Shown here: positions 1-5,969 of the stretch, one piece after another
Layout of the letters: the number at the start of each line of letters is the position of its first letter
Numbering within the stretch: the first letter of the stretch is position 1
Assembly (NCBI GenBank): GCA_040901795.1
Contig: JBBDYH010000070.1
Span: forward strand, 1 to 27,593
Length of the DNA stretch: 27,593 nt
Source: JBBDYH01 sp040901795
GTDB taxonomy: Bacteria > Planctomycetota > Planctomycetia > Pirellulales > JALHPA01
Direction of reading: 5' to 3'
Program-made: the position numbers and the translations under genes
Notes under the pieces: generated by a model
Databases searched by the model: none
Told to the model about the DNA's origin: nothing
Seen by the model: the letters and a program-made list of their open reading frames with translations, nothing else

Positions 1-20
1 TCACGTACGGATCTGCGCGG

Positions 21-44
21 GGGGTGGCCCGCAAGGGCCATCCC
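21..44. repeat. Palindromic hairpin with GCAA tetraloop
   Basis: Two 10-base arms (21-30 and 35-44) pair completely, with one G-T wobble, around a GCAA loop. Neither side carries a T run, so it does not look like a simple rho-independent terminator. It lies 60 bases before the first gene and resembles the dispersed intergenic palindromes common in planctomycete genomes. It could also be the end of an upstream transcript outside the window. Confidence 0.5.
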
Positions 45-105
45 TACCGCGATCGCCAATTAGTGTTCCTCCTTGCATTGTCAGTAAACAACGAGGACCG
101 TGGCC

Positions 106-507
106 ATGGATTGGTGCAAAAGAGAACTATTCGCGGTTTTATGCCTGCTTGTGTTTGCAGCGCCAACGATGGCCGCCTTTCCGTGGCACGGAGGTCACGG
201 CAAACACTATGACCCGCCGCCGCATCCGCGGCCGACTGATCGACACGCGCGGGCTGGTTGCCCCCAGCGCGTAGCGCCCTGGGCGCACTGCTCGTACAAC
301 TCGGCCTACGACGGCTACTACGTCGGCGGCGGCGCGGTGCATCACGGCGACGGCCCGTGGTTCCCCTGCGAAGGCACGTGGGGGTGGGACTATTTTGGCC
401 GTCACTTCGATCGCCACGTCGCGCTAGGCTGGTGGCACGGCCGCCGCTACCAGGCCGGCGGCGGCAAGTACGACACCGACGGGCCGAAGGTGTTGCATAA
501 GGAGTGA
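106..507 (+). CDS. Small secreted Gly/His/Tyr-rich hypothetical protein
   Basis: A 133-residue protein of unknown function. The N-terminus is a clear signal peptide: MDWCKRE, then a hydrophobic run LFAVLCLLVFAAP, with probable cleavage after PTMA. The mature part is rich in Gly, His, Tyr, Trp and Pro (HGGHGKHYDPPP near the start, then YDGYYVGGG and GRRYQAGGGKYD) and has three cysteines, which suggests a small exported or wall-associated protein. The ATG at 106 is preferred over the in-frame GTG at 100 because a GAGGA ribosome site at 93-97 sits eight bases before it. It appears to stand alone: the next gene is 140 bases away. The His-rich character could mean metal binding, but no known motif is complete. 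Confidence 0.7.
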   Translation: MDWCKRELFAVLCLLVFAAPTMAAFPWHGGHGKHYDPPPHPRPTDRHARAGCPQRVAPWAHCSYNSAYDGYYVGGGAVHHGDGPWFPCEGTWGWDYFGRHFDRHVALGWWHGRRYQAGGGKYDTDGPKVLHKE

Positions 508-508
508 G

Positions 509-524
509 CTGGTGGTCTGGTGTC
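509..524 (+). repeat. 16-bp direct repeat, copy 1
   Basis: The sequence ctggtggtctggtgtc occurs here and again exactly at 1533-1548, in each case a few bases to a few tens of bases after the stop codon of a gene. The two copies bracket the full DUF4058 gene. A shorter relative (gtggtctgg) lies near 562. Confidence 0.6.
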
Positions 525-593
525 TGGTCGCCTGTTGGGCTTGATGATATCCGGTCGTCGAGTGGTCTGGCGGCGCCGACTGAAATAGAATAA

Positions 594-637
594 GCGTAAG
601 ACCGATGCGCTCAGCGCCATTACCTGGTTGCTTACGC
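594..637 (+). promoter_or_regulatory. Inverted repeat before the DUF4058 gene
   Basis: gcgtaag (594-600) and cttacgc (631-637) form 7-base arms just before the ATG at 648, with a smaller gcgc-tca-gcgc hairpin between them. In RNA this would fold as a leader stem ending ten bases before the start codon. It could be a protein-binding site or a leader structure; the spacing could also be chance. Confidence 0.3.
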
Positions 638-647
638 GAGAACCCAG

Positions 648-1487
648 ATGCCCTCGCCATTTCCTGGATTTGATCCGTACCTTGAGGCGCCAAGCATATG
701 GCCCGACTTACACGACCGGCTGGCCGAACTGATTAGTGCCGAGTTAAACCGCACTTTACCCGCGCCCTACTATGCTCGTCTGGACATGCGCCAGGAAGTT
801 GGCATTGTGGACGACCAACCGCGCGCCGTTGTGCCCGATGTGTCGATTGTGCGAGCAGGCACGCGAGCTGCTTCGAAGGGAGCTATAGCCGTGCTTGAGG
901 GACCGCGAACCGAACCTTCTAAGGGGATCGACGTAACCGTGGAATTGGCGCCGATCCGCCACCCATTTGTCGAGATTCGAGATGCGTCGCGGGGGCACAA
1001 GCTGGTGACGTTGATTGAGATCGTCAGTCCTTCGAATAAGCGTCCCGGTGCGGATCGCCGTGCCTATCAGCAAAAACAGCGCGAGGTGCTGGACAGCGAT
1101 GCCAGCCTGGTGGAAATCGATCTCCTGCGAAACGGCGAACGGCCGCTGCCCAACATGAATCTTGAGGAATTCGTCGCCAAACTGGATCCGCAGCCGGACT
1201 ACGTGGTCAGCGTCAATCGAGCCTGGCGCCGCGTCGGCGTCCTGTCGGACTATGAACTGTTTCCGATCGGCATTCGCGAGACGTTACCGTGCATTCCGAT
1301 TCCACTCACGAAAGATCTTCCCGAGCCGACGCTCGATCTACAATGGGTCTTCAATCAGGCCTACGATCGCGGCCCCTACCGCCGGGGGGCCGTCGACTAT
1401 GACCAGCCGCCCGTTCCGCCGCTAGCTGAAGCGGAGCAGGCGTGGGTGAGGCAGTTGCTGGCAGAGCGGCGAGCGCAGCGTACCTAA
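648..1487 (+). CDS. DUF4058 family protein
   Basis: A 279-residue cytoplasmic protein without signal peptide or membrane segment. The opening MPSPFPGFDPYLEAP, followed by W-x-D-L-H and L-x-x-L-I, is the typical start of DUF4058 proteins, which are common in planctomycetes and cyanobacteria and have no established function. Other family-like segments are LVTLIEIVSPSNKRPG (about residues 119-134), NRAWRR and LPCIPIPL, and a C-terminal QWVFNQAYDRGPYRRGAVDY. The length fits a complete family member. A second copy of its last 120 residues lies at 2186-2563, roughly three quarters identical by eye, with a toxin-antitoxin pair between. The EIVSPSNK segment recalls restriction-fold nucleases of the Uma2 type, but this is only a resemblance. 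Confidence 0.85.
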   Translation: MPSPFPGFDPYLEAPSIWPDLHDRLAELISAELNRTLPAPYYARLDMRQEVGIVDDQPRAVVPDVSIVRAGTRAASKGAIAVLEGPRTEPSKGIDVTVELAPIRHPFVEIRDASRGHKLVTLIEIVSPSNKRPGADRRAYQQKQREVLDSDASLVEIDLLRNGERPLPNMNLEEFVAKLDPQPDYVVSVNRAWRRVGVLSDYELFPIGIRETLPCIPIPLTKDLPEPTLDLQWVFNQAYDRGPYRRGAVDYDQPPVPPLAEAEQAWVRQLLAERRAQRT

Positions 1488-1532
1488 CGCCGCTGGGAAA
1501 ACGGCCTGATCCACTCTGATGCGGCGTGCTGT

Positions 1533-1548
1533 CTGGTGGTCTGGTGTC
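1533..1548 (+). repeat. 16-bp direct repeat, copy 2
   Basis: An exact second copy of the element at 509-524, in the gap between the DUF4058 gene and the toxin-antitoxin operon. The pair flanks the DUF4058 gene in direct orientation. Confidence 0.6.
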
Positions 1549-1573
1549 CGGCGACTTTGGTTTCCCCGGCGGG

Positions 1574-1579
1574 TATAAT
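1574..1579 (+). promoter_or_regulatory. Candidate -10 box of the toxin-antitoxin operon
   Basis: A perfect TATAAT lies 45 bases before the antitoxin ATG in a GC-rich setting. No good -35 hexamer is seen at 16-18 bases upstream, so the assignment rests on the -10 sequence and position only. Confidence 0.35.
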
Positions 1580-1624
1580 AGTAACAAACCGACCGGATTA
1601 CACCTGTCTATAGTACTGACCTTC

Positions 1625-1858
1625 ATGACTCCCATCCGAATTACGGGCCACATCGACGAAAAGCACTATCTTGTCGCCACGGTGCCCGAATCTGTACCGC
1701 CGGGACCCGTCACCGTTTTGATCGTCCCCATAGTCGATGAGGACGAGGCCGGGCAGGCGTGGCTCAGTGGGATCGCACATGAATGGGCGGAGGACCTGGC
1801 CGACGTCCGCCAAGACATCTATACGCTTGAGGATGGAGAGCCAGTCGGTGCAGACTGA
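1625..1858 (+). CDS. Putative type II antitoxin
   Basis: A 77-residue acidic protein ending in LEDGEPVGAD. The first part (IRITGHIDEKHYLVATVPESVPPGPVTVLIVP) is short beta-strand sequence of the kind seen at the start of small planctomycete and cyanobacterial antitoxins. The C-terminal half contains a W-x-x-x-L-x-D-x-R-Q-D-I-Y-T-L-E-D-G-E-P-V stretch, the usual toxin-binding tail of that group. The ATG at 1625 is chosen because the upstream in-frame extension crosses the probable promoter. It overlaps the following PemK-like toxin gene, the usual antitoxin-first order. The operon is probably repressed by its own product, but no clear operator palindrome was seen. Confidence 0.7.
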   Translation: MTPIRITGHIDEKHYLVATVPESVPPGPVTVLIVPIVDEDEAGQAWLSGIAHEWAEDLADVRQDIYTLEDGEPVGAD

Positions 1859-2189
1859 CGAAATCTACCTGGCGAATTTTCCTTTCGGCGATTCACCCGG
1901 AATGAAGTTGCGGCCAGTCCTACTTTTGACCGGTCCGGTCGGCGGCGTCCCAGAGGTCTTGGTCGCGTACATTTCTTCGGTGATGCCTGGGGCGCTGCTA
2001 CCTTCGGACATTCTGCTCGATCCGGCCATTCCAGAGCACGCTGCGACCGGATTGAAGACAAAGTCGGTATTGCGACTTCACAAGCTGGCGACGATCCACG
2101 TTCGCAAGGTGGTGCGACGTCTCGGCAGCCTTTCAACCGCGGCGGCATCGGATGTGGACGACAAGTTGCGAAATCTTTTGGCGCTGTGA
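1833..2189 (+). CDS. PemK/MazF-like toxin, probable mRNA interferase
   Basis: A 118-residue protein of the PemK/MazF fold. The N-terminal pattern (VQTDEIYLANFPFGDSPGM, then KLRPVLLL) matches the family's first strands, including the conserved Arg-Pro. A mid-protein VLVAYISS and a later TGLKTKSVLRLHKLATI are the expected strands, with the Thr/Lys-rich segment next to the active site. Such proteins cleave mRNA and are neutralised by the antitoxin. The start overlaps the antitoxin gene by 26 bases if ATG 1833 is used, or 11 if GTG 1848 is used; the latter gives the more usual N-terminus. Its stop codon overlaps the GTG of the DUF4058 remnant. Intact by inspection, so probably functional. Confidence 0.8.
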   Translation: MESQSVQTDEIYLANFPFGDSPGMKLRPVLLLTGPVGGVPEVLVAYISSVMPGALLPSDILLDPAIPEHAATGLKTKSVLRLHKLATIHVRKVVRRLGSLSTAAASDVDDKLRNLLAL

Positions 2190-2563
2190 GCCCACTCGAT
2201 TTGCTGCGGAGCGGTCAACGGCTACTGCCCAATCTGAACCTTGAGGAGTTCGTTGCCGGGCTTGATCCGCAGCCGAACTACCTGGTTACGGTCAACCGAG
2301 CCTGGCGCCGCATCGGAGTCTTGGCGGACTACCAATTGTTTCCGATCGGGGTACGCGAGACGCTCCCCTGCATCCCGATTCCGCTCACGGAATACCGTTC
2401 AGAGCCAACCCTCGACCTGCAGTGGGTCTTCAATCAGGCCTACGACCGCGGTCCCTACCGCCGCGGCGCGGTCGACTATGACGAGTCGCCCGATCCGCGC
2501 CTTGCTGAGGCGGATCAGGCGTGGGCCGTTCAAATGCTGGCCGAGCAGCGAGCGCGAATATAG
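2186..2563 (+). pseudogene. 3' remnant of a second DUF4058 gene
   Basis: An open frame of 125 codons that matches residues about 158-279 of the DUF4058 protein at 648-1487, with about three quarters of positions identical by eye. The conserved blocks LNLEEFVA, VNRAWRR, RETLPCIPIPLT and QWVFNQAYDRGPYRR are all present, and similarity continues to the stop codon. The first 150-160 residues of the family, including the MPSPFPG start, are missing. Homology begins a few bases after the toxin stop, and the first possible start (GTG 2186) overlaps that stop in a GTGA arrangement. It could still be translated by coupling to the toxin, but as a DUF4058 protein it lacks half the domain. It ends nine bases from the convergent kinase gene. 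Confidence 0.75.
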
Positions 2564-2572
2564 CGCGGCTGG

Positions 2573-5500
2573 CTAATCTTGTGGGGCGGCAAGCTGCCGT
2601 TCGCACTCCGCGAGGACACGGCGCTGTTCCTGGAGCAGTGACGTCCAGAGGGCCTGATGTTTCAAGTGCCCGGCGGCATCAAGGTTGGCGAGAATCGAAA
2701 TACCCCGTGTAACGTGGTCCTTTGCGGCCAGGTAGTTCGTTGCTGCTATTTCGCATTCGGCCAGGCTCATGTACGAGTACGCCAGGTCGACTTGCGCTTG
2801 GGCGTTTGCCGGATCGGCCTCCGCCAGATGACGGCTGATCGCGAGACCTTGTTCGAAATGCTGCTTGGCTTCTGGGATTCTTGACATCGCCAGGTTCACG
2901 TCGCCGAGCTTGTTGTAGGAGACCCACAAGTCGCGCTGCGCCTGCGCATTGGCTGGATCGGCCTGGGCCAGGCGGCGGCTGATCTCCAAGCCTTGCTCGA
3001 AGTGCCTGGTCGCATCCGGATCGTTCCCCAGCGCTCGGCTAACGTCGCCCAGCTTATTGTAGGAAATCGACAGGTCGCGCTGCGCTTGGGCATTTTCCGG
3101 GTCAGCCTGGGCCAGGAGGCGGCTGATCTCCAGGCCTTGCTCGAAGTGTTCCTTCGCTTTATCGGCGTTTTCCAAAATACGGTTCGCATCGCCGAGCTTC
3201 GTATAGGACATCCATAAGTCGCGCTGCGCCTGGGCATTTTCCGGATCGACCTCGGCCACGCGGCGGCTGATCTCCAGACCTTGCTCGAACCGCTTCTTCG
3301 CCTCCGCGTCGTTACCCAACGTTCGCAGCACGTCGCCGAGCTTGATGTAGGAGACCCACACATCGCGCTGAAGTTCGGCGTTTGTGGGCTCGTCTTCGGC
3401 CAGACGTAAACTGATCTTCAAACCTTCTTCGAAGTGACGGTTCGCTTGCGGAACCTCTCCCAGCGTCAGGCTTATATCGCCGAGGTTGTTGTAGCAAATC
3501 GCCAGGTCGCGCTGCGCCACGGCGTTTGAGGGATAGTCGTTGGCAAGGCGGCGGCTGATCTGCAGGCCTTGCTCAAACCAACGCTTCGCTTCCGGGATAT
3601 TACCCAGCGCGCGATTGAGCTCGCCGAGGTTGTTGTAAGAAACCGACAAGTCCCGCTGTGCTTGGGGGTTTGCCGGATCGGCCTGAGCCAGGCGGCGGCT
3701 GATTTCCAGATCTTGCTCGAAGAGCTTTTTCGCCTCGGCGATATTTCCCAGCGACCGATATACATTGGCGAGCCTTTCGTGCGAAAGGGAAAGGTCGCGC
3801 TGCGCTTGGGCGCTAGCCGGATCGTCACGGGCCAGGCGAAGCGCGATCACGTGCGCCTTGCGGAACTGATCCGCGGCCTGCGGACTTCCCAACACAGTGA
3901 ACATTTCCCCCAGGTCCCAGTGTGTTCGAAGTTGCGACCGCGACGCCTGGCGTGCGGTGTCGGCTGCACCGGCCACGGCTTCGAGCCCCTCCAGCGCGTG
4001 CGTCAGGAGCTTCTGCCGCACAGGACGCGCCGCCGGTATCTCGGCAAGTTCGTCCTGGATGCTATAGACAACTGTGTTTAGCGTTTTGAGCGCCAGCGCA
4101 CTTTGTTCGTCCGCTCGCCTGGCGTGCGCTTGGGCCTCCTTTCGCGCGGCGATTTCGTTTTCGGCAAGTTCGAGGTTGTCGGCGGCAAGCTGAGCGTTCT
4201 TGTTCCGCTGCTCGTTGATCAGCACCGCTGCCGCAGTGGAGACGAGCGCGACGAAAACCAACGCGGCGGCGGTCGCCAGCGCCCAAGCCTTGTGCTTGCG
4301 GAGAAACCGGCTGGACCGTTCGATGACGGTTTCAGCGGCGGCGCCGACCGGCTCGTCGGCGAGCCAGTGTTCGACGTCGTCGCGAAGTTGGCCGGGAGTC
4401 GCATAGCGGTCGGCCGGCTTGAGAGCCATGGCCTTGAGGCAAATTGCCTCCAGCGACTTGGCGATCAGAGGCGAGACTTGCCGCAGCCGACGAAAGTCGC
4501 CCTCGACGACGCGCCTTAAGAAGGTCAGCCGTGTCTCAGCTTTGCGGTGGTCAAACGGCGGGTGACCGGACAGAAGTGCGTAGAGCGTTGCGCCGAGGCT
4601 GTAGACATCGCTGGGCGGGCCAACCTGGTCCAGGCGGCCGTCGGCTTGCTCCGGACTCATGTAGGCGGGTGTGCCGACGACAGCGCCCATTTCGGTCGGC
4701 GCCGAGCCCGAGCCGGAGGGGGGAACGAGCCGTAGTTCGTCGGGCAGAGCAGCCGCGTCAACGTCGCTTGGCGAGCGTTGAGCACGGGGGCTACCGAGCG
4801 GCTTCGCCAGACCCCAATCAACGACCAGCGTCTCGCCGTATTTACCGAGCATGATGTTGCCGGGCTTGAGGTCACGGTGGAGCACGCCGCGGTCGTGGGC
4901 GTACTGGATTGCTTCACAAACGTCGATGAACCGCGCGAGCAACTTGCGCATTTCGAGAGATCGCTGGCTCTCCCGGCCAGTCCAATCGGTCCGGTGGAAG
5001 TTGTTGATGCAGTCGGCCAGGCTGTCGCCGCGGATGAAGCGCATGGCGTAGTAGGGGCGGCCGTCCGCGAAGGCGCCCAGCCCGTAGACGGGCACAATGC
5101 CGGGATGCTCCAGGCCGCCGGTGATTTCGGCTTCGAGCGTGAAGCGCGCCCGGTTCTGGAGGTGATCGGCGTGGCGGGCTTGAATCTCTTTGAGGGCCAC
5201 TTCGCGGTTCAGCTCAGTGTCGAGTGCGACGTGAACCACGCCCAACCCTCCGCGGGCGTGGGGACGGAGTATGCGAAAGCGGCCGCCTTGCGAAGTGGGG
5301 GCGCCGACGGTGAGGGAAAGGGTTTGTGCGGGGTCGGGAGACCCGCGCACAACCGTATCGACAGAGCCAGCGGCACACGCGCGGTCGGCCGCGACGTGCA
5401 TCAAGCTGGCGGTGAGGTCTGGATCGGCCAACGAATGAAGCTCTTCGCGGACCGAGCCGATGGAGCTCAGCGATGCCAGGCTCCTTTCCGCGACGTTGTC

Positions 5501-5758
5501 GTGCATTGCCAGGTGGCGGCGCATCAACGCAACGAGGAGCTGATGACTATCGGCATCAAGAGCGCGTTGGCGGAGCAAAATGTCTTCGAGCGGCGTTGTT
5601 TTTTCGATGAGCCAGGCGTTCATCGCCGCGAGTAGTTCTTCGCGGCGGACAAAGCCGTTCTGGAAGGCCAACATGCCGACCAGCAAGTTGCGGTCGGCAT
5701 GTGCGGAGTCGGGAGACCCGCGCACGAAGGAGGCGACGTCGCTTGCGCCTACAGACAT
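2573..5758 (-). CDS. Transmembrane Ser/Thr protein kinase with TPR array (kinase 1)
   Basis: A 1061-residue Hanks-type kinase. Residues 21-110 form a helical planctomycete domain (DRNLLVGMLAFQNGFVRRE). The kinase spans about 161-465: Gly-rich loop GGLGVV, catalytic Lys190 in VALKEI, HRDLKPGN with Asp296, metal-binding Asp314 in a DWG triplet (usually DFG), and SPE at 368-370. A hydrophobic helix at 491-514 crosses the membrane, followed by a short charged coiled-coil. From 654 to 989 there are seven 48-residue TPR-like repeats, then a degenerate one. The TPRs probably lie on the opposite face of the membrane from the kinase and sense or bind a partner. It sits 211 bases downstream of its paralogue, kinase 2. 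Two RGSPD peptides (residues about 13-17 and 138-142) are encoded by palindromic DNA. Confidence 0.9.
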   Translation of the reverse strand: MSVGASDVASFVRGSPDSAHADRNLLVGMLAFQNGFVRREELLAAMNAWLIEKTTPLEDILLRQRALDADSHQLLVALMRRHLAMHDNVAERSLASLSSIGSVREELHSLADPDLTASLMHVAADRACAAGSVDTVVRGSPDPAQTLSLTVGAPTSQGGRFRILRPHARGGLGVVHVALDTELNREVALKEIQARHADHLQNRARFTLEAEITGGLEHPGIVPVYGLGAFADGRPYYAMRFIRGDSLADCINNFHRTDWTGRESQRSLEMRKLLARFIDVCEAIQYAHDRGVLHRDLKPGNIMLGKYGETLVVDWGLAKPLGSPRAQRSPSDVDAAALPDELRLVPPSGSGSAPTEMGAVVGTPAYMSPEQADGRLDQVGPPSDVYSLGATLYALLSGHPPFDHRKAETRLTFLRRVVEGDFRRLRQVSPLIAKSLEAICLKAMALKPADRYATPGQLRDDVEHWLADEPVGAAAETVIERSSRFLRKHKAWALATAAALVFVALVSTAAAVLINEQRNKNAQLAADNLELAENEIAARKEAQAHARRADEQSALALKTLNTVVYSIQDELAEIPAARPVRQKLLTHALEGLEAVAGAADTARQASRSQLRTHWDLGEMFTVLGSPQAADQFRKAHVIALRLARDDPASAQAQRDLSLSHERLANVYRSLGNIAEAKKLFEQDLEISRRLAQADPANPQAQRDLSVSYNNLGELNRALGNIPEAKRWFEQGLQISRRLANDYPSNAVAQRDLAICYNNLGDISLTLGEVPQANRHFEEGLKISLRLAEDEPTNAELQRDVWVSYIKLGDVLRTLGNDAEAKKRFEQGLEISRRVAEVDPENAQAQRDLWMSYTKLGDANRILENADKAKEHFEQGLEISRLLAQADPENAQAQRDLSISYNKLGDVSRALGNDPDATRHFEQGLEISRRLAQADPANAQAQRDLWVSYNKLGDVNLAMSRIPEAKQHFEQGLAISRHLAEADPANAQAQVDLAYSYMSLAECEIAATNYLAAKDHVTRGISILANLDAAGHLKHQALWTSLLQEQRRVLAECERQLAAPQD
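2792..3799 (-). repeat. Seven tandem 144-bp units encoding 48-residue TPR-like repeats
   Basis: Seven units with a strict 144-base period encode the pattern RDLxxSYNxLG...LGNxxEAKxxFEQGLEISRRLAxADPxNAQAQ. An eighth, worn copy and a C-terminal cap follow toward 2573. Units four to seven are the most alike, which suggests recent copying or gene conversion. The period is too long and the sequence too protein-like for a CRISPR array. Confidence 0.9.
5326..5350. repeat. REP-like palindrome inside kinase 1 (copy A)
   Basis: Arms gtgcg-gggtc (5326-5335) and gaccc-gcgcac (5340-5350) pair as a ten-base stem with one bulged base around a GGGA loop. It lies in the linker between the N-terminal domain and the kinase domain and encodes VRGSPDP. 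The third kinase has no RGSPD at this place, so the element looks inserted. Confidence 0.6.
5701..5725. repeat. REP-like palindrome inside kinase 1 (copy B)
   Basis: Same sequence as the element at 5326-5350 except for one base in the left arm (gagtc for gggtc), in the same orientation and reading frame. It encodes VRGSPDS near residue 13, between the start codon and the conserved DRNLLVG. Kinase 2 begins almost directly at SDRNLLVG and lacks it. Confidence 0.6.
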
Positions 5759-5840
5759 GGTTCACCCTGCTTCAGAAAGTGATTATGAGAGCTTGCGGTC
5801 TGGGGCGCTCAAGATAGCCGAAGCAGCAAGTCAGTCAACG

Positions 5841-5890
5841 GTTTTGAAGAGCTGGGGATGACGGAAAGGCGATAGGGTGATGATGAGAGA
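5841..5890. repeat. Upstream block of kinase 1 shared with kinase 2
   Basis: The stretch from gttttgaag through aaaggcgatagggtgatga and gatgagaga resembles 9056-9110 upstream of kinase 2 (ttttttgag ... aaaaaggcgatagagggatga ggagagg). It lies about 80-130 bases before each start codon, in the same orientation, so the duplication that produced the two kinases included the upstream control region. Confidence 0.5.
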
Positions 5891-5969
5891 AGGGAATAGT
5901 CGCCAGCAGGCCACCGCCCGTTGAGGGCTGGCAATGAATTGGTCGAACAATCCGCATCACGACTAAGGG

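Noticed and set aside
2792..3799. Regular 144-bp repeats considered as CRISPR or satellite DNA
   Set aside because: They keep one reading frame and encode a TPR-like consensus; there are no spacers or cas genes.
4778..5635. Long plus-strand open frame of 285 codons opposite kinase 1
   Set aside because: Antisense shadow of the conserved kinase domain; its counterparts recur opposite kinases 2 (8163-8996) and 3 (24441-25313) only because the coding strands are alike.
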